In this document: one piece after another, positions 49,991 through 58,199 of the stretch | How positions within the stretch are numbered: position 1 is the stretch's first letter | Layout: every line of letters begins with the position of its first letter | NCBI GenBank assembly: GCA_963755635.1 | Contig: CAVWKS010000019.1 | Location: forward strand, 248,001-312,000 | Reading direction: 5' to 3' | DNA from: AC-32 sp963755635 | GTDB taxonomy: Bacteria > Actinomycetota > Thermoleophilia > Gaiellales > Gaiellaceae | Length of the DNA: 64,000 nucleotides | Position numbers and translations under genes: made by a program | The notes under the pieces: model-generated | Database searches by the model: none | What the model saw: only the letters and a program-made list of their open reading frames with translations | What the model was told of the DNA's origin: nothing

Positions 49991-51685
49991 CTATGCCGTG
50001 ACCGTGTACGGCCGCATCATGTCGTTGTCCTCGTGCTCGACGATGTGGCAGTGGTGAACGTACGTCTGCGGCGCCGTCACGCCCGCGGGTAGCTCGAACT
50101 TCGCCCGGATCGTCGTGAAGTAGCCCGGGTTGGCCTTGACCGTGTCCTTGAAGCCTCGCTCGTCCGGCCCGGGCGGCTCCATCGGCCCGGTCGCGTACGG
50201 GCCCGGGTCGATCCCACCGGGGACACCGTTAGTGCCCTCGTTTTCCTCCTCGTAGCGCTGCGCGTCGAAGGGCGTCCGGCCGACGACCTGGAACGTGACC
50301 AGGTGCATGTGCATCGGATGCGTGTCGGCGGTGAGGTTGACGTAGACCCAGTCCTCGACGGTTCCGACCCGGGGCGTCTCGGTCGCCTCGTCCTCGAAGT
50401 GGAGCCCGTTGAGGTTCAGGAACCAGGTCGGCTCGTCCACGTCGATCTCGTTCAGCGTCATGTAGCGAGTCCGCGTCGCGGTGGGCAGGTCGGCGGCGCG
50501 CCCGGGCAGGCTGTCGGGAATGCTCTGCGGCCCCGGCTGGCTGACGGTCCGCCCGACTCTGATCTGCATCACCACCGGCAGCGCCGGGGCCGGTGTCGAC
50601 ACCGGAGCGGTGGGCTTGTTGTTCCTCAGCATCAGGGTCTGTCCGGCGAGCTGCCGGAAGTCGACCAGCACGTCCGCCCGCTCGGCCGGCGCGAGCACGA
50701 CTTTGTTCACCCGGACCGGCCGGTCCCACATGCCGCCCTCTGCCCCGATCTGCCAGAAGGTGACCCCACCGATGTCGAGGCTGAGAATGCGCGCGTTGCA
50801 GCCGTTCAGGATCCGGAACCGGTAGAGGCGCGGCTCGACGTCGAGAAACGGCCAGACCTTTCCGTTGACGAGCATCGCGTCGCCGAAGTACTCGCCGATC
50901 CAGGTGGCGCCTGCGATGTCGCTGCTGGGATAGAGGAAGGTGCCGTCGCGGTTGAACTGCCGGTCCTGGATCACGAGCGGGATCTCGTATGCCCCGCCCG
51001 GGATGCCGATCGGATTCGGCTCGGCGCCCGTGTCGTGCTCGTCGCGGAGGATGTAGGCGGCCGCAAGGCCCGCAAAGACGTTCAGTCGCGTCGCTCCCAG
51101 CCCGTGGTCGTGGAACCAGAGGAGCGAGGCGGGCATTTGCGGCTGCTGGTTCGTGTAGAAGACCGTCTGCGTTTGCCCGGGCCCGAATCCGTTCGGCGTG
51201 ATTGCGGGGTTGCCGTCGTCTTCGGCGGCAACGAAGCCTCCGTGCAGGTGCGTCATCAGCCGCACCTGGTTCCCGAGCGGCGTCAAGCGGGTGTCGACCG
51301 GTATCCAGCTCGGATAGGTCGCCGGCAGGTCATGGAGGAAGTCGACGGTCAGGGGCGTACCGCTCTGGCCCACAACAGCCATCCCGAAGGAGCCGGCCTG
51401 GCCTGCCAGTCCGGAGCCGTCGTCGTAGGCCCAAAACGGCGTCGGCGGGAGGTGCGGGCTCAGCTGCCGCGAGATCTGCGTCTGCCGGAAGGAGTAGTGG
51501 TTGCTACCGCTGGGCGCGGCCACAACGATGCCCGCTCCCGGAACAGGCAGCCGCTCCATGAACTTCGGCAGCGGCGGGCTGCCCGCCGCGCGTCCGACCC
51601 CGCTGCGGGCCTGGGGAAGCAGCAGCGCCACGCCGCCCGCAGCGCCGTACTGCAAGAACCGTCTTCGTGTTATCCGAGCGGACAT
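49991..51685 (-). CDS. Tat-exported multicopper oxidase (CotA/bilirubin-oxidase-like)
   Basis: A 564-residue laccase-type oxidase with an N-terminal Tat signal (TRRRFLQYGAAGGVALLL). All four copper motifs are present: HLHGG (~146), WFHDHG (~190), HPMHMH (~455) and HHCHIVEHEDNDMM (~543), the last with the type 1 Cys. It oxidises phenolic or metal substrates and reduces oxygen to water outside the membrane. The gene is read opposite to its neighbours and is flanked by copies of the same ~65 bases, the cysK 3' end, which suggests insertion. ATG 51685 has GGGAGG upstream. Confidence 0.95.
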   Translation of the reverse strand: MSARITRRRFLQYGAAGGVALLLPQARSGVGRAAGSPPLPKFMERLPVPGAGIVVAAPSGSNHYSFRQTQISRQLSPHLPPTPFWAYDDGSGLAGQAGSFGMAVVGQSGTPLTVDFLHDLPATYPSWIPVDTRLTPLGNQVRLMTHLHGGFVAAEDDGNPAITPNGFGPGQTQTVFYTNQQPQMPASLLWFHDHGLGATRLNVFAGLAAAYILRDEHDTGAEPNPIGIPGGAYEIPLVIQDRQFNRDGTFLYPSSDIAGATWIGEYFGDAMLVNGKVWPFLDVEPRLYRFRILNGCNARILSLDIGGVTFWQIGAEGGMWDRPVRVNKVVLAPAERADVLVDFRQLAGQTLMLRNNKPTAPVSTPAPALPVVMQIRVGRTVSQPGPQSIPDSLPGRAADLPTATRTRYMTLNEIDVDEPTWFLNLNGLHFEDEATETPRVGTVEDWVYVNLTADTHPMHMHLVTFQVVGRTPFDAQRYEEENEGTNGVPGGIDPGPYATGPMEPPGPDERGFKDTVKANPGYFTTIRAKFELPAGVTAPQTYVHHCHIVEHEDNDMMRPYTVTA

Positions 51686-51813
51686 GGCCGCCTCCCTGGC
51701 CGCAGTTACCGCTCCACGTTCTCATCCTCGGGAGGCGATGCCATCCGGGAAACGCCGCAGTCTCGCTTCGGACGACCCCTTAGTGGGCGGCCCGGATATC
51801 GTCCGCCGCGCCT

Positions 51814-51861
51814 GCCGACACCGGGTTCAAGCGCATGAGCGTCGACCCCTACGCATCGTGA
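51814..51861 (+). pseudogene. Remnant of a cysK 3' end
   Basis: In frame it reads ADTGFKRMSVDPYAS-stop against ADTGFKYMSVSPYAS-stop at the end of cysK (49908-49955), with no gaps at the DNA level. Similarity continues about 17 bases beyond the stop and weakly some 15-20 bases upstream. No start or body of a second cysK is left. Confidence 0.85.
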
Positions 51862-52355
51862 ACGAGCGCGGCTGGAAGACGGCCCGTCTCTCGGAGATCC
51901 CGTCTCGCTCCGAGCTGCCCGGCGTCTCCGCCGAGGAGTACCTCACCGGCATGCGTGAGCGGGCGCCGCACATCCTCGAGCGCTGGGCAGACGCGCAGCG
52001 GCGCTTCCGGGGGGACCACCGCAGGACGCACGACGTACGCGGCTTTCTCGGCGTCGAGTCGTTCGGCGTGAACGCGTTCGAGGCGCACGAGGGCGAGCTG
52101 CTCGTGATCCCGCACGACGAGCTCGGCGAGGGCGAGCAGAACGAGGAGCTCTACCTGGTGACCCAGGGCCGCGCGCGGTTCGTCTGCGACGGCGAAGAGG
52201 TGGAGTTGGGGCCGGGAGACGTGCTGTACGCTCGCCCCGGCGTGCAGCGGGAAGCCCTGGCCCTGGAGTCTCCGACGATGCTGCTGATCGTCGGCGGCCG
52301 CCCGGGCGAGGCGTACTCGCCGCCGATCTGGGCGAGCGACTGGCGCGGCGGCTGA
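51858..52355 (+). CDS. Cupin-domain protein
   Basis: A 165-residue protein with one cupin barrel (~60-160): VNAFEAHEGELLVIPHDELG, EELYLVTQGRARFVCDGEEV and LGPGDVLYARPGVQREALA. One metal-site histidine is present (AHEG); the others are less canonical. Its ligand is unknown. GTG 51858 overlaps the stop of the cysK remnant, as if it had once been translationally coupled to a cysK gene. Its stop overlaps the next start (TGATG). Confidence 0.78.
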   Translation: MNERGWKTARLSEIPSRSELPGVSAEEYLTGMRERAPHILERWADAQRRFRGDHRRTHDVRGFLGVESFGVNAFEAHEGELLVIPHDELGEGEQNEELYLVTQGRARFVCDGEEVELGPGDVLYARPGVQREALALESPTMLLIVGGRPGEAYSPPIWASDWRGG

Positions 52356-52855
52356 TGGCCACGAACTTCGAGCGCGCGTTCGAGGAGCGGCCGGAGGTCT
52401 ACGCGGCCTGGCAGCAGCTGAACGGCGCGATCAAGGCCGGCATGGACCTGCGCCGCTACGAGCTGGCGACGCTGGCGGCTGCGCAGCGGCTCCGCTCGAG
52501 TTACTGCTCGCTCGCGCACGGGAAGGTGCTGCTGGATCAGTTCGGCGAGCCGGCAGGCGACATCGCGCGCGATCGTCATGCAACCGGTCTCGACGAGGTC
52601 GATCTCGCGGTGATGGATCTGGCGGAGCGGGTGGTCGACGACGCGACGGCGATCACCGATACCGACCTGCAGCGCCTGCGCGACCTGGGCCTCTCCGACG
52701 CGGACATCATGGACGTCGTCCTCGCGGCGGCGGCGCGCTGCTTCTTCTCGAAGACGCTCGACGCCCTCCGCGTCCTTCCCGACGCGAGCTACCGCGACCT
52801 CGACCCGGACGTGCTCGACGCGCTGGTCGTCGGCCGCCCGATCGCCGACAGCTAG
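52355..52855 (+). CDS. Carboxymuconolactone decarboxylase/AhpD-like protein
   Basis: A 166-residue all-helical protein of the CMD/AhpD family. The core motif SSYCSLAHGKVLL (~49-61) has a single Cys with the conserved His of the CxxCxxxH site, so the classical disulfide pair is lacking and peroxidase activity of the AhpD type is doubtful. The rest (DLAVMDLAERV...LSDADIMDVVLAAAARCFF) matches the family helices. It forms an operon with the cupin. Confidence 0.83.
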   Translation: MATNFERAFEERPEVYAAWQQLNGAIKAGMDLRRYELATLAAAQRLRSSYCSLAHGKVLLDQFGEPAGDIARDRHATGLDEVDLAVMDLAERVVDDATAITDTDLQRLRDLGLSDADIMDVVLAAAARCFFSKTLDALRVLPDASYRDLDPDVLDALVVGRPIADS

Positions 52856-52862
52856 CGCCTCG

Positions 52863-53338
52863 ATGACTGCGGCTGCCGACCAGCCGGGCAGCCGGCGCTT
52901 GCTCAAGCTGATCGCACTCGAGCGCATCGTGCGCGGCGCGTTACTGCTCGGCGCCGGCTTCTACCTGCTCTTCCACCTGAACAGCGACTTCGGGCGGCTC
53001 GGGAGAACGCGTCATGCGGGCGGTCGAGCTCGATCCGCGCCGGCCGTTCCTGCACCGGAGTCGTCGCCTACCTCCACCACCTGCACGCCTCGGAGGTGCG
53101 GGTCGCGGCCGTCTTCGCGCTCGGCTACGGCCTGCTCGAGCTGGTCGAGGGAACCGGCCTCTGGCTCGACCGGCTCTGGGCGGAGTACTTGACGGTGGTC
53201 GCGACGTCGCTCCTGATCCCGTTCGAGGTGTACGAGCTCGTCCGCCACCCGAGCGCCCTGAAGGCCGGCGGCATTGCCGTCAACTTGCTGATCGTGGCTT
53301 ACCTCGCGCATCTGCTCAGGCGCAGGCTGAGAACGTAG
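52863..53338 (+). pseudogene. DUF2127-like membrane protein, broken by two frameshifts
   Basis: Three frames together give one DUF2127-type protein. LLKLIALERIVRGALLLGAG from ATG 52863; then VMRAVELDPRRPFLHR after a slip near 53005; then VVAYLHHLHASEVRVAAVFAL after a second slip near 53060, running to 53338 with LWLDRLWAEYLTVVATSLL. Each segment matches the family and has the expected membrane helices. Loss or gain of single bases, in the cell or in the sequence, explains it. Confidence 0.7.
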
Positions 53339-53349
53339 GGGCCTGTGCC

Positions 53350-53355
53350 TATGAT
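53350..53355 (+). promoter_or_regulatory. -10 box TATGAT, leaderless promoter
   Basis: TATGAT, 6 bases, then GTG 53362. Confidence 0.6.
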
Positions 53356-53361
53356 CGCTGC

Positions 53362-54012
53362 GTGGAAACAGCGCAGCAGCTCGTCAAGCCGAAGCTACGC
53401 GGCGTCTTTCACGAGCTCGGCTTCTATGCGGCAACTGCAGTCGGCGTCGTGGTGGTGGTCACGGCGGAGCCCGGCAGGGGGCGGCTCGCGGCCGCGATCT
53501 TCGCGGGTTGTGTCGTCATCTGCTTCGGCGCGAGCGCCATCTACCACCGACCGACCTGGCGCCCGCGGGCACGCTCCTGGCTCGCGCGGCTAGACCACGC
53601 CGGCATCTACCTGCTGATCGCCGGCAGCTACGCGCCGTTCGGGTTGATCGTGATGTCGAAGGGGTGGGCGATCCCCGTGCTCGCGATCATCTGGAGCGGC
53701 GCGTTCGTCGCGATCGTGCTGAAGCTCTTCTGGGTGCGCGCGCCGAAGTGGCTGTCGGCCGCGATCGGCCTGACGCTCGGCTGGGTCGGCGCCGTCGCCT
53801 TCCCGCAGCTGTTGAAGCTCTCGCCGGCGGCCATCGCGCTCGTCGCCGCCAGCGGCCTCCTCTTCACCGTCGGCGCCATCGTCTATGCGCGGCGCCGCCC
53901 CAACCCGCGGCCGCAAATCTTCGGGTACCACGAGCTCTTCCACGTGCTCACCCTCGCTGCGGTGGCGTGCGAGTACGTCGTGGTCGCCTTCTACGTGCTC
54001 CCCCGCGCCTAG
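53362..54012 (+). CDS. Hemolysin III/PAQR-family membrane protein
   Basis: A 216-residue protein with seven predicted helices and the family's metal-site motifs: RGVFHELGF (~15-23), FGASAIYHRPTW (~55-66), RLDHAGIYLLIAGSYAPF (~76-93) and GYHELFHVLTL (~192-202). Bacterial members are annotated as hemolysin III, though their native role is uncertain; ceramidase-like hydrolysis is known for eukaryotic relatives. GTG 53362 is supported by the -10 box. Confidence 0.9.
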   Translation: METAQQLVKPKLRGVFHELGFYAATAVGVVVVVTAEPGRGRLAAAIFAGCVVICFGASAIYHRPTWRPRARSWLARLDHAGIYLLIAGSYAPFGLIVMSKGWAIPVLAIIWSGAFVAIVLKLFWVRAPKWLSAAIGLTLGWVGAVAFPQLLKLSPAAIALVAASGLLFTVGAIVYARRRPNPRPQIFGYHELFHVLTLAAVACEYVVVAFYVLPRA

Positions 54013-54066
54013 GTAGGGCGCGGGCCTGCCTCGGCGGCACAGATCCGCGACATCCACGTGACAGGC

Positions 54067-54097
54067 TTGTGGCATATCAATGGTATGATTGTGGCAT
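54067..54097 (+). promoter_or_regulatory. Promoter/operator of the toxin-antitoxin pair
   Basis: Direct repeats TTGTGGCAT (54067-54075 and 54089-54097) flank a small inverted repeat (ATCA...TGAT). The -10 box TATGAT at 54084-54089 is 6 bases before ATG 54096, so the transcript should be leaderless. The repeats cover the promoter and suit autorepression by the antitoxin. Confidence 0.6.
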
Positions 54098-54350
54098 GCC
54101 GCGGGCACGGGTCAGCAGGCGAGTGCGGGTGAGCACGACAGTGGACGAGCAACTTCTCACCGGCGCCCGGAGAGCCCGAGCCGGCCTGGCCGACTCGGCG
54201 CTGATCGACGAAGCGCTCGCGGCCCTTGTCGCCCGCAATCGCACCGCCGAGATCGACGCCGCGTACGAGGTCTATGACCGCGTGCCGCTCGACACGCCAG
54301 ACGAGTGGGGCGACCTCGCGTCGTGGCGCTCCGCCGCCGATCGGCCGTGA
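54096..54350 (+). CDS. MazE/VapB-like antitoxin
   Basis: An 84-residue protein: basic N-terminus and RVSTTVDEQLLTGARRARAG (~9-28), a ribbon-helix-helix-type DNA-binding pattern, SALIDEALAALVARNR, then an acidic Trp-containing tail (PDEWGDLASW) typical of the toxin-neutralising part. It overlaps the toxin start by GTGA, the usual antitoxin-first arrangement. Confidence 0.82.
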   Translation: MPRARVSRRVRVSTTVDEQLLTGARRARAGLADSALIDEALAALVARNRTAEIDAAYEVYDRVPLDTPDEWGDLASWRSAADRP

Positions 54351-54673
54351 GCCTTCCCGCCCGCGGCGAGGTGTGGTGGTGCGAGCTTCCGGAGGCGGGA
54401 CGCCGCCCGGTCGTCGTGCTCTCCCGCGACACCGTGCTCCCGCGACTACGACGGACTCTGGTCGGACCGTGCACGACCACGATTCGCGGGCTTCCAACCG
54501 AAGTTCCCCTCGAGCCCGGCGAGGATCCCGTCGCAAAACCGTCGGCTGTCAACCTCGACTCGGTTGAGGCGGTGCCGCTCGGTACCCTCGTCGAGCGAGT
54601 CGGGCGCCTGAGCGACGAGCGCATGCGCGAAATCTGCGAAGCCTTCGCGACCGCAGTCGCCTGCGAGACCTAG
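54347..54673 (+). CDS. MazF/PemK-type toxin
   Basis: A 108-residue protein of the MazF fold: ARGEVWWCELPEAGRRPVVV (~5-24), TLVGPCTTTIRGLPTEVPL (~38-56) and SAVNLDSVEAVPLGTLVERVG. Relatives are sequence-specific endoribonucleases that cut mRNA or other RNAs and stop growth when freed from the antitoxin. The conserved Arg and Thr/Ser positions are present. GTG 54347 is taken because it overlaps the antitoxin stop. Confidence 0.88.
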   Translation: MSLPARGEVWWCELPEAGRRPVVVLSRDTVLPRLRRTLVGPCTTTIRGLPTEVPLEPGEDPVAKPSAVNLDSVEAVPLGTLVERVGRLSDERMREICEAFATAVACET

Positions 54674-54828
54674 CTCACTGGACGACATGGCACGCGATCA
54701 CGGCATCGCGTACCGGCGCAGCCGGCTCGCGGCCAGAGCGAGCGGAGAGCGAAGCGGGACTGCATTGACTTGCGTCGGGCTCGGTGGTTTCATCGACTCC
54801 GCCGCCAGACCCCTAAGGGGAGCTCGAA

Positions 54829-56598
54829 ATGCCACGTCTGTACGACGCCGTCGCGGAGAAGATCGACCGCCGCATCGGCTGGGACAAGCTGCCGCTGCCG
54901 CTCGCGATGCTCGTCCTGATCGGCCTGCGCAACGTGCTGCGCAGGAAGAACCTCTACGACACCGGCCGCGGCCCGCTCGACCAGCCTGACGTCGACGACC
55001 ACCCCCGGTATCTGAAAGCCCGCACCCTCGACGGGACGTTCAACAACCTCGAGGACCCGCTGATGGGCAGCCTCGGCAGCCGCTTCGGCCGCAACGTCCC
55101 GCTCGAGCACACGGTGCTCGAAAAGGACCCGCTCGAGCCGAACCCGCGCACGGTCAGCCGCGAGCTGCTCACGCGCAAGGAGTTCATCCCGGCGACGACG
55201 CTCAACCTGCTCGCGGGCGCGTGGATCCAGTTCGAGGTGCACGACTGGTTCAGCCACGGCAAGAACGACGAGCGGAACCCGTGGGTCGTGCCCCTGGCCG
55301 ACGACGACCCGTGGCCCGAGCACCCGATGGAGATCCAGCGCACTCGCCCCGATCCGAGCGCGAGCCCGGACGGCCCGCCGACGTTCGTCACGGACGACAC
55401 GCACTGGTGGGACGGCTCGCAGGTCTACGGGCGCGACCCGAAGTTCGCGGACGCGCTGCGCACCGGCGAGCACGGAAAGCTCCGGATCGACGAGCGCGGC
55501 CTGATCCCGGAAGAGATCGAGTCGCACGTCGACCTCACCAGCGTCGCCGGCAACTTCTGGGTCGGTCTCGCGCTGCTGCACTCGCTCTTCATGCGCGAGC
55601 ACAACGCGATCTGCGACCGCCTGCACGAAGCGCACCCCGAGCTCTCCGACGACGAGCTCTACGACAACGCCCGACTCGTCGTTGCGGCGCTGATGGCGAA
55701 GATCCACACGACCGACTGGACGCCCGCGATCATCGCCCATCCGACCACGGTCAAAGCGCTCCGCGCCAACTGGTGGGGCCTCGAGGGCGAGGGCCTGGAC
55801 AAGCTGCTTGGCCGCCTCACCACGGACGAGGTCGTCCGCGGCATCCCGGGCTCGCCGACCGCGCTCCACGGCGTCCCGTACGCGCTCACCGAGGAGTTCG
55901 TGTGCGTGTACCGGATGCACCCGCTGATCCCGGACGACTACAGCTTCCGCTCCCTCGCCGACGACAAGCTCCTCCAGGAGCGGACGCTGCCCGAGATCGG
56001 CGTCCTCCAGGTGCGCGACCGCCTGACGGAGATGTCGATGGCCGACGCCCTCTACTCGTTCGGGACGTCGCATCCGGGCGCGATCACGCTGCACAACTTC
56101 CCGCGCTACCTGCAGGACTTCCACCGGGCCGACGGCACCCACGTCGACCTGGCGTCGATCGACGTCATCCGCGTCCGCGAGCGAGGCGTGCCGCGCTACA
56201 ACGAGTTCCGCCGCCTGCTGCACCTGAAGGCGTTCGACACGTTCGAGGAGATGGCCGACACGCCCGAGCACGCGGAGGACCTGCGCCGCATCTACAGCGA
56301 CCCCGAGCAGGTCGACACGATGGTCGGGATGTACGCGGAGCGAAAGCCGAAAGGCTTCGGCTTCAGCGACACGGCGTTCCGGATCTTCATCCTGATGGCA
56401 TCGCGCCGGCTCGAGGCCGACCGCTTCTTCACGCGCGACTACCGGCCCGAGGTCTACACGGCCGAGGGCCTGGACTGGGTGGAGAGCAACTCGATGCGCA
56501 CGCTCCTCCTGCGGCACTTCCCCGAGCTGGAGCCGGCGCTGCAGGGCGTCGCCAACCCGTTCGCGCCCTGGCGCCGGGCGGGCGAGACGGCGTCGTGA
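54829..56598 (+). CDS. Heme peroxidase-fold dioxygenase (alpha-dioxygenase-like)
   Basis: A 589-residue member of the animal heme-peroxidase superfamily. The distal His is in FEVHDWFSHGKN (~138) and the proximal His in FVCVYRMHPLIPDDYSF (~363), with THWWDGSQVYG between. This pattern is closest to plant-type alpha-dioxygenases and prostaglandin-synthase-like enzymes that oxygenate fatty acids, rather than to secreted peroxidases. There is no signal peptide; a hydrophobic N-terminal segment (PLPLAMLVLIGLRNVL) may associate with membrane. ATG 54829 has AAGGGGAG upstream. The next gene overlaps its stop. Confidence 0.88.
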   Translation: MPRLYDAVAEKIDRRIGWDKLPLPLAMLVLIGLRNVLRRKNLYDTGRGPLDQPDVDDHPRYLKARTLDGTFNNLEDPLMGSLGSRFGRNVPLEHTVLEKDPLEPNPRTVSRELLTRKEFIPATTLNLLAGAWIQFEVHDWFSHGKNDERNPWVVPLADDDPWPEHPMEIQRTRPDPSASPDGPPTFVTDDTHWWDGSQVYGRDPKFADALRTGEHGKLRIDERGLIPEEIESHVDLTSVAGNFWVGLALLHSLFMREHNAICDRLHEAHPELSDDELYDNARLVVAALMAKIHTTDWTPAIIAHPTTVKALRANWWGLEGEGLDKLLGRLTTDEVVRGIPGSPTALHGVPYALTEEFVCVYRMHPLIPDDYSFRSLADDKLLQERTLPEIGVLQVRDRLTEMSMADALYSFGTSHPGAITLHNFPRYLQDFHRADGTHVDLASIDVIRVRERGVPRYNEFRRLLHLKAFDTFEEMADTPEHAEDLRRIYSDPEQVDTMVGMYAERKPKGFGFSDTAFRIFILMASRRLEADRFFTRDYRPEVYTAEGLDWVESNSMRTLLLRHFPELEPALQGVANPFAPWRRAGETAS

Positions 56599-57404
56599 CA
56601 GAGCTCGCGCCGGGGATCCACAGCCTCGGTCACGGCAAGGGCGGGCACGTCCACGCGTTCCTGATCGAGAACGGTGACGAGCTGACGCTCGTCGACACCC
56701 TGTTCGAGAACGACGCGAAGCTCGTCCTCGAAGGGATCCAGCGGATCGGCCGCAAGGTGACCGACCTGAAGCGGATCGCGATCACGCACGGCCACCGCTC
56801 GCACCTGGGTGGCCTCGCCGCGCTCAAGCGGGCGAGCGGGGCTACGGTCTACGCACACGAGTGGGAGGCGGACATCGTCTCGGGCGACCGGCGCGCACAG
56901 CCGGTGAGCCTGCTGCCGAAGCAGTCGCTGCGGCTGATCCCGTTCCAGCTCGGCCTCTTCCTCGGCAAGCCGAAGCACGTCCCGGTCCCGGTCGACGAGC
57001 TCTTGGACGACGGCGACGCGTTCGGGCCGCTGCAGGTGTTGCACGCGAAGGGGCATTCGCCCGGCCATCTGGCGTTCCACTGGCCCGAGCGCCGCTTCCT
57101 GATCGCCGGCGACGCGGTCGCGACCTGGCCCGAGCTCTGTCCCGGCTGGACGTCGTTCAACCTCAACTGGAAGCAGCACCGGCGCTCCCTCGCCCGAATG
57201 GCAGAGCTCGAAGCCGAAATCGTCGGCGTCGGCCACGGCGACCCGATCACCGAAGGCGCCGCCGACAAAGTCCACGAAGTGACGGCCCGAGCAGCCGATC
57301 GCGCGTCAAAGCTGAAGCCGCCGCCGCGACCGACCTTGTCGGGCGCGGCCGCAACGGCCGTCCGACAGCGGGGCGCGAGCCGGCGAAGCCGGCTCGCTGC
57401 GTGA
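56595..57404 (+). CDS. Metallo-beta-lactamase-fold hydrolase with altered metal motif
   Basis: A 269-residue MBL-fold protein. The first metal motif reads THGHRSHLGG (~64-73), where the family has HxHxDH: the second-metal Asp is a Ser. The other elements are present: HAKGHSPGHLAFH (~150-162), LIAGDAVAT (~172) and GVGHGDPI (~215). It may bind one metal or have an unusual substrate. A basic, low-complexity tail follows residue ~235. GTG 56595 overlaps the dioxygenase stop, so it may act on that enzyme's lipid product. Confidence 0.85.
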   Translation: MTELAPGIHSLGHGKGGHVHAFLIENGDELTLVDTLFENDAKLVLEGIQRIGRKVTDLKRIAITHGHRSHLGGLAALKRASGATVYAHEWEADIVSGDRRAQPVSLLPKQSLRLIPFQLGLFLGKPKHVPVPVDELLDDGDAFGPLQVLHAKGHSPGHLAFHWPERRFLIAGDAVATWPELCPGWTSFNLNWKQHRRSLARMAELEAEIVGVGHGDPITEGAADKVHEVTARAADRASKLKPPPRPTLSGAAATAVRQRGASRRSRLAA

Positions 57405-57438
57405 GCGAGCGGAAAGCGAAGCGGGCGAAGCGGGAAAA

Positions 57439-57510
57439 TGGGCGTGCCTGGGATTGAACCAGGGACCTCCCGCGTGTGAAGCGGGCGCTCTCCCGCTGAG
57501 CTACACGCCC
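57439..57510 (-). tRNA. tRNA-Val(CAC)
   Basis: Minus strand: GGGCGTG pairs with CACGCCC, discriminator A. The anticodon loop TTCACAC gives CAC. Standard D-arm (AGCTCAGCGGGAGAGC) and T-arm (CCTGGTTCAATCCCAGG). Confidence 0.97.
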
Positions 57511-57517
57511 TTGGGGC

Positions 57518-57964
57518 TCAGGATACCGGCGAGTTCTCGCGGCTGAGGAGCTCGCGGGCACGTTCGCGCGCTTCCTCGTCGTGCGTGTGCCAGAGGCGCT
57601 CGACCAGCGCGCGGACGACCTCGCGGATGCCGACGATGCCGAGCAGGTTCTCGCCTTCGAGCACCGGGAGGTGGCGGATCTTGCGCTCGCCCATCAGCCG
57701 CGCGGCGTCGAGGATGTCGTCGTCCGGGGCGAGCGTGACCAGCTGCCGGGTCATCACGTCGCCGACGTGAACCTCGGCGAACTGCGACCCCTCGCCGGCC
57801 AGGCGAAGGACGTCCCGCTCCGTGAAGATCCCCACGAGCCGGTCCCCTTCGCAGACCCCGACGGAGCCGACGTTCTCCTCGAGCATCCGCGCGATCGCAA
57901 CGCTGACGGTGTCGCCCGGGGACACCCGCACCACCCGGAAAGCCATCACGTCAGCGACTGGCAT
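57518..57964 (-). CDS. CBS-domain pair protein
   Basis: A 148-residue protein made of two CBS domains: VADVMAFRVVRVSPGDTVSV to LVGIFTERDVLR (~3-70), then VGDVMTRQLVTLAPDDDILD to LLGIVGIREVVRA (~75-130). Such pairs bind adenine nucleotides and regulate partners. A charged helical tail ends the protein. ATG 57964 is preferred; TAGACT lies 8 bases upstream. Open frame upstream of it would enter the region before the SRP RNA. Confidence 0.88.
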   Translation of the reverse strand: MPVADVMAFRVVRVSPGDTVSVAIARMLEENVGSVGVCEGDRLVGIFTERDVLRLAGEGSQFAEVHVGDVMTRQLVTLAPDDDILDAARLMGERKIRHLPVLEGENLLGIVGIREVVRALVERLWHTHDEEARERARELLSRENSPVS

Positions 57965-58012
57965 CGCCCTAGAGTCTAAACGCACAAGAGGTCGCGGCGG
58001 TACCATCGTCGC

Positions 58013-58111
58013 CGGGCCGGGCCCCGGGCGGTGGAAGCTTGCGAACCGCGTCAGATCCGGGAGGAAGCAGCGCTAAGCAATGTCTCTCAGGCGCTCGGTG
58101 CGTCCGGCCCG
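58013..58111 (+). ncRNA. ffs: Signal recognition particle RNA (4.5S type)
   Basis: Contains the conserved domain IV core GTCAGATCCGGGAGGAAGCA with its flanks. The ends CGGGCCGG and CCGGCCCG pair to close a ~99-nt hairpin. It lies just upstream of dnaX, as in many actinobacteria. Confidence 0.9.
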
Positions 58112-58187
58112 TTCCCGCTCTCGGCGGCGGCAAAGCCGCCGCCTCCGCTCTCTGATGAGCTCCGTCGAGCCTACGCTCTTGATTCAG

Positions 58188-58193
58188 TAAGCT
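58188..58193 (+). promoter_or_regulatory. -10 box TAAGCT, leaderless promoter of dnaX
   Basis: TAAGCT, 6 bases, then GTG 58200. Confidence 0.5.
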
Positions 58194-58199
58194 CGGCGC

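Noticed and set aside
49991..51685. Insertion-sequence transposition as the source of the multicopper oxidase gene
   Set aside because: The flanking copies are ~65 bases of cysK end, not short target duplications, and no transposase or inverted ends are present.
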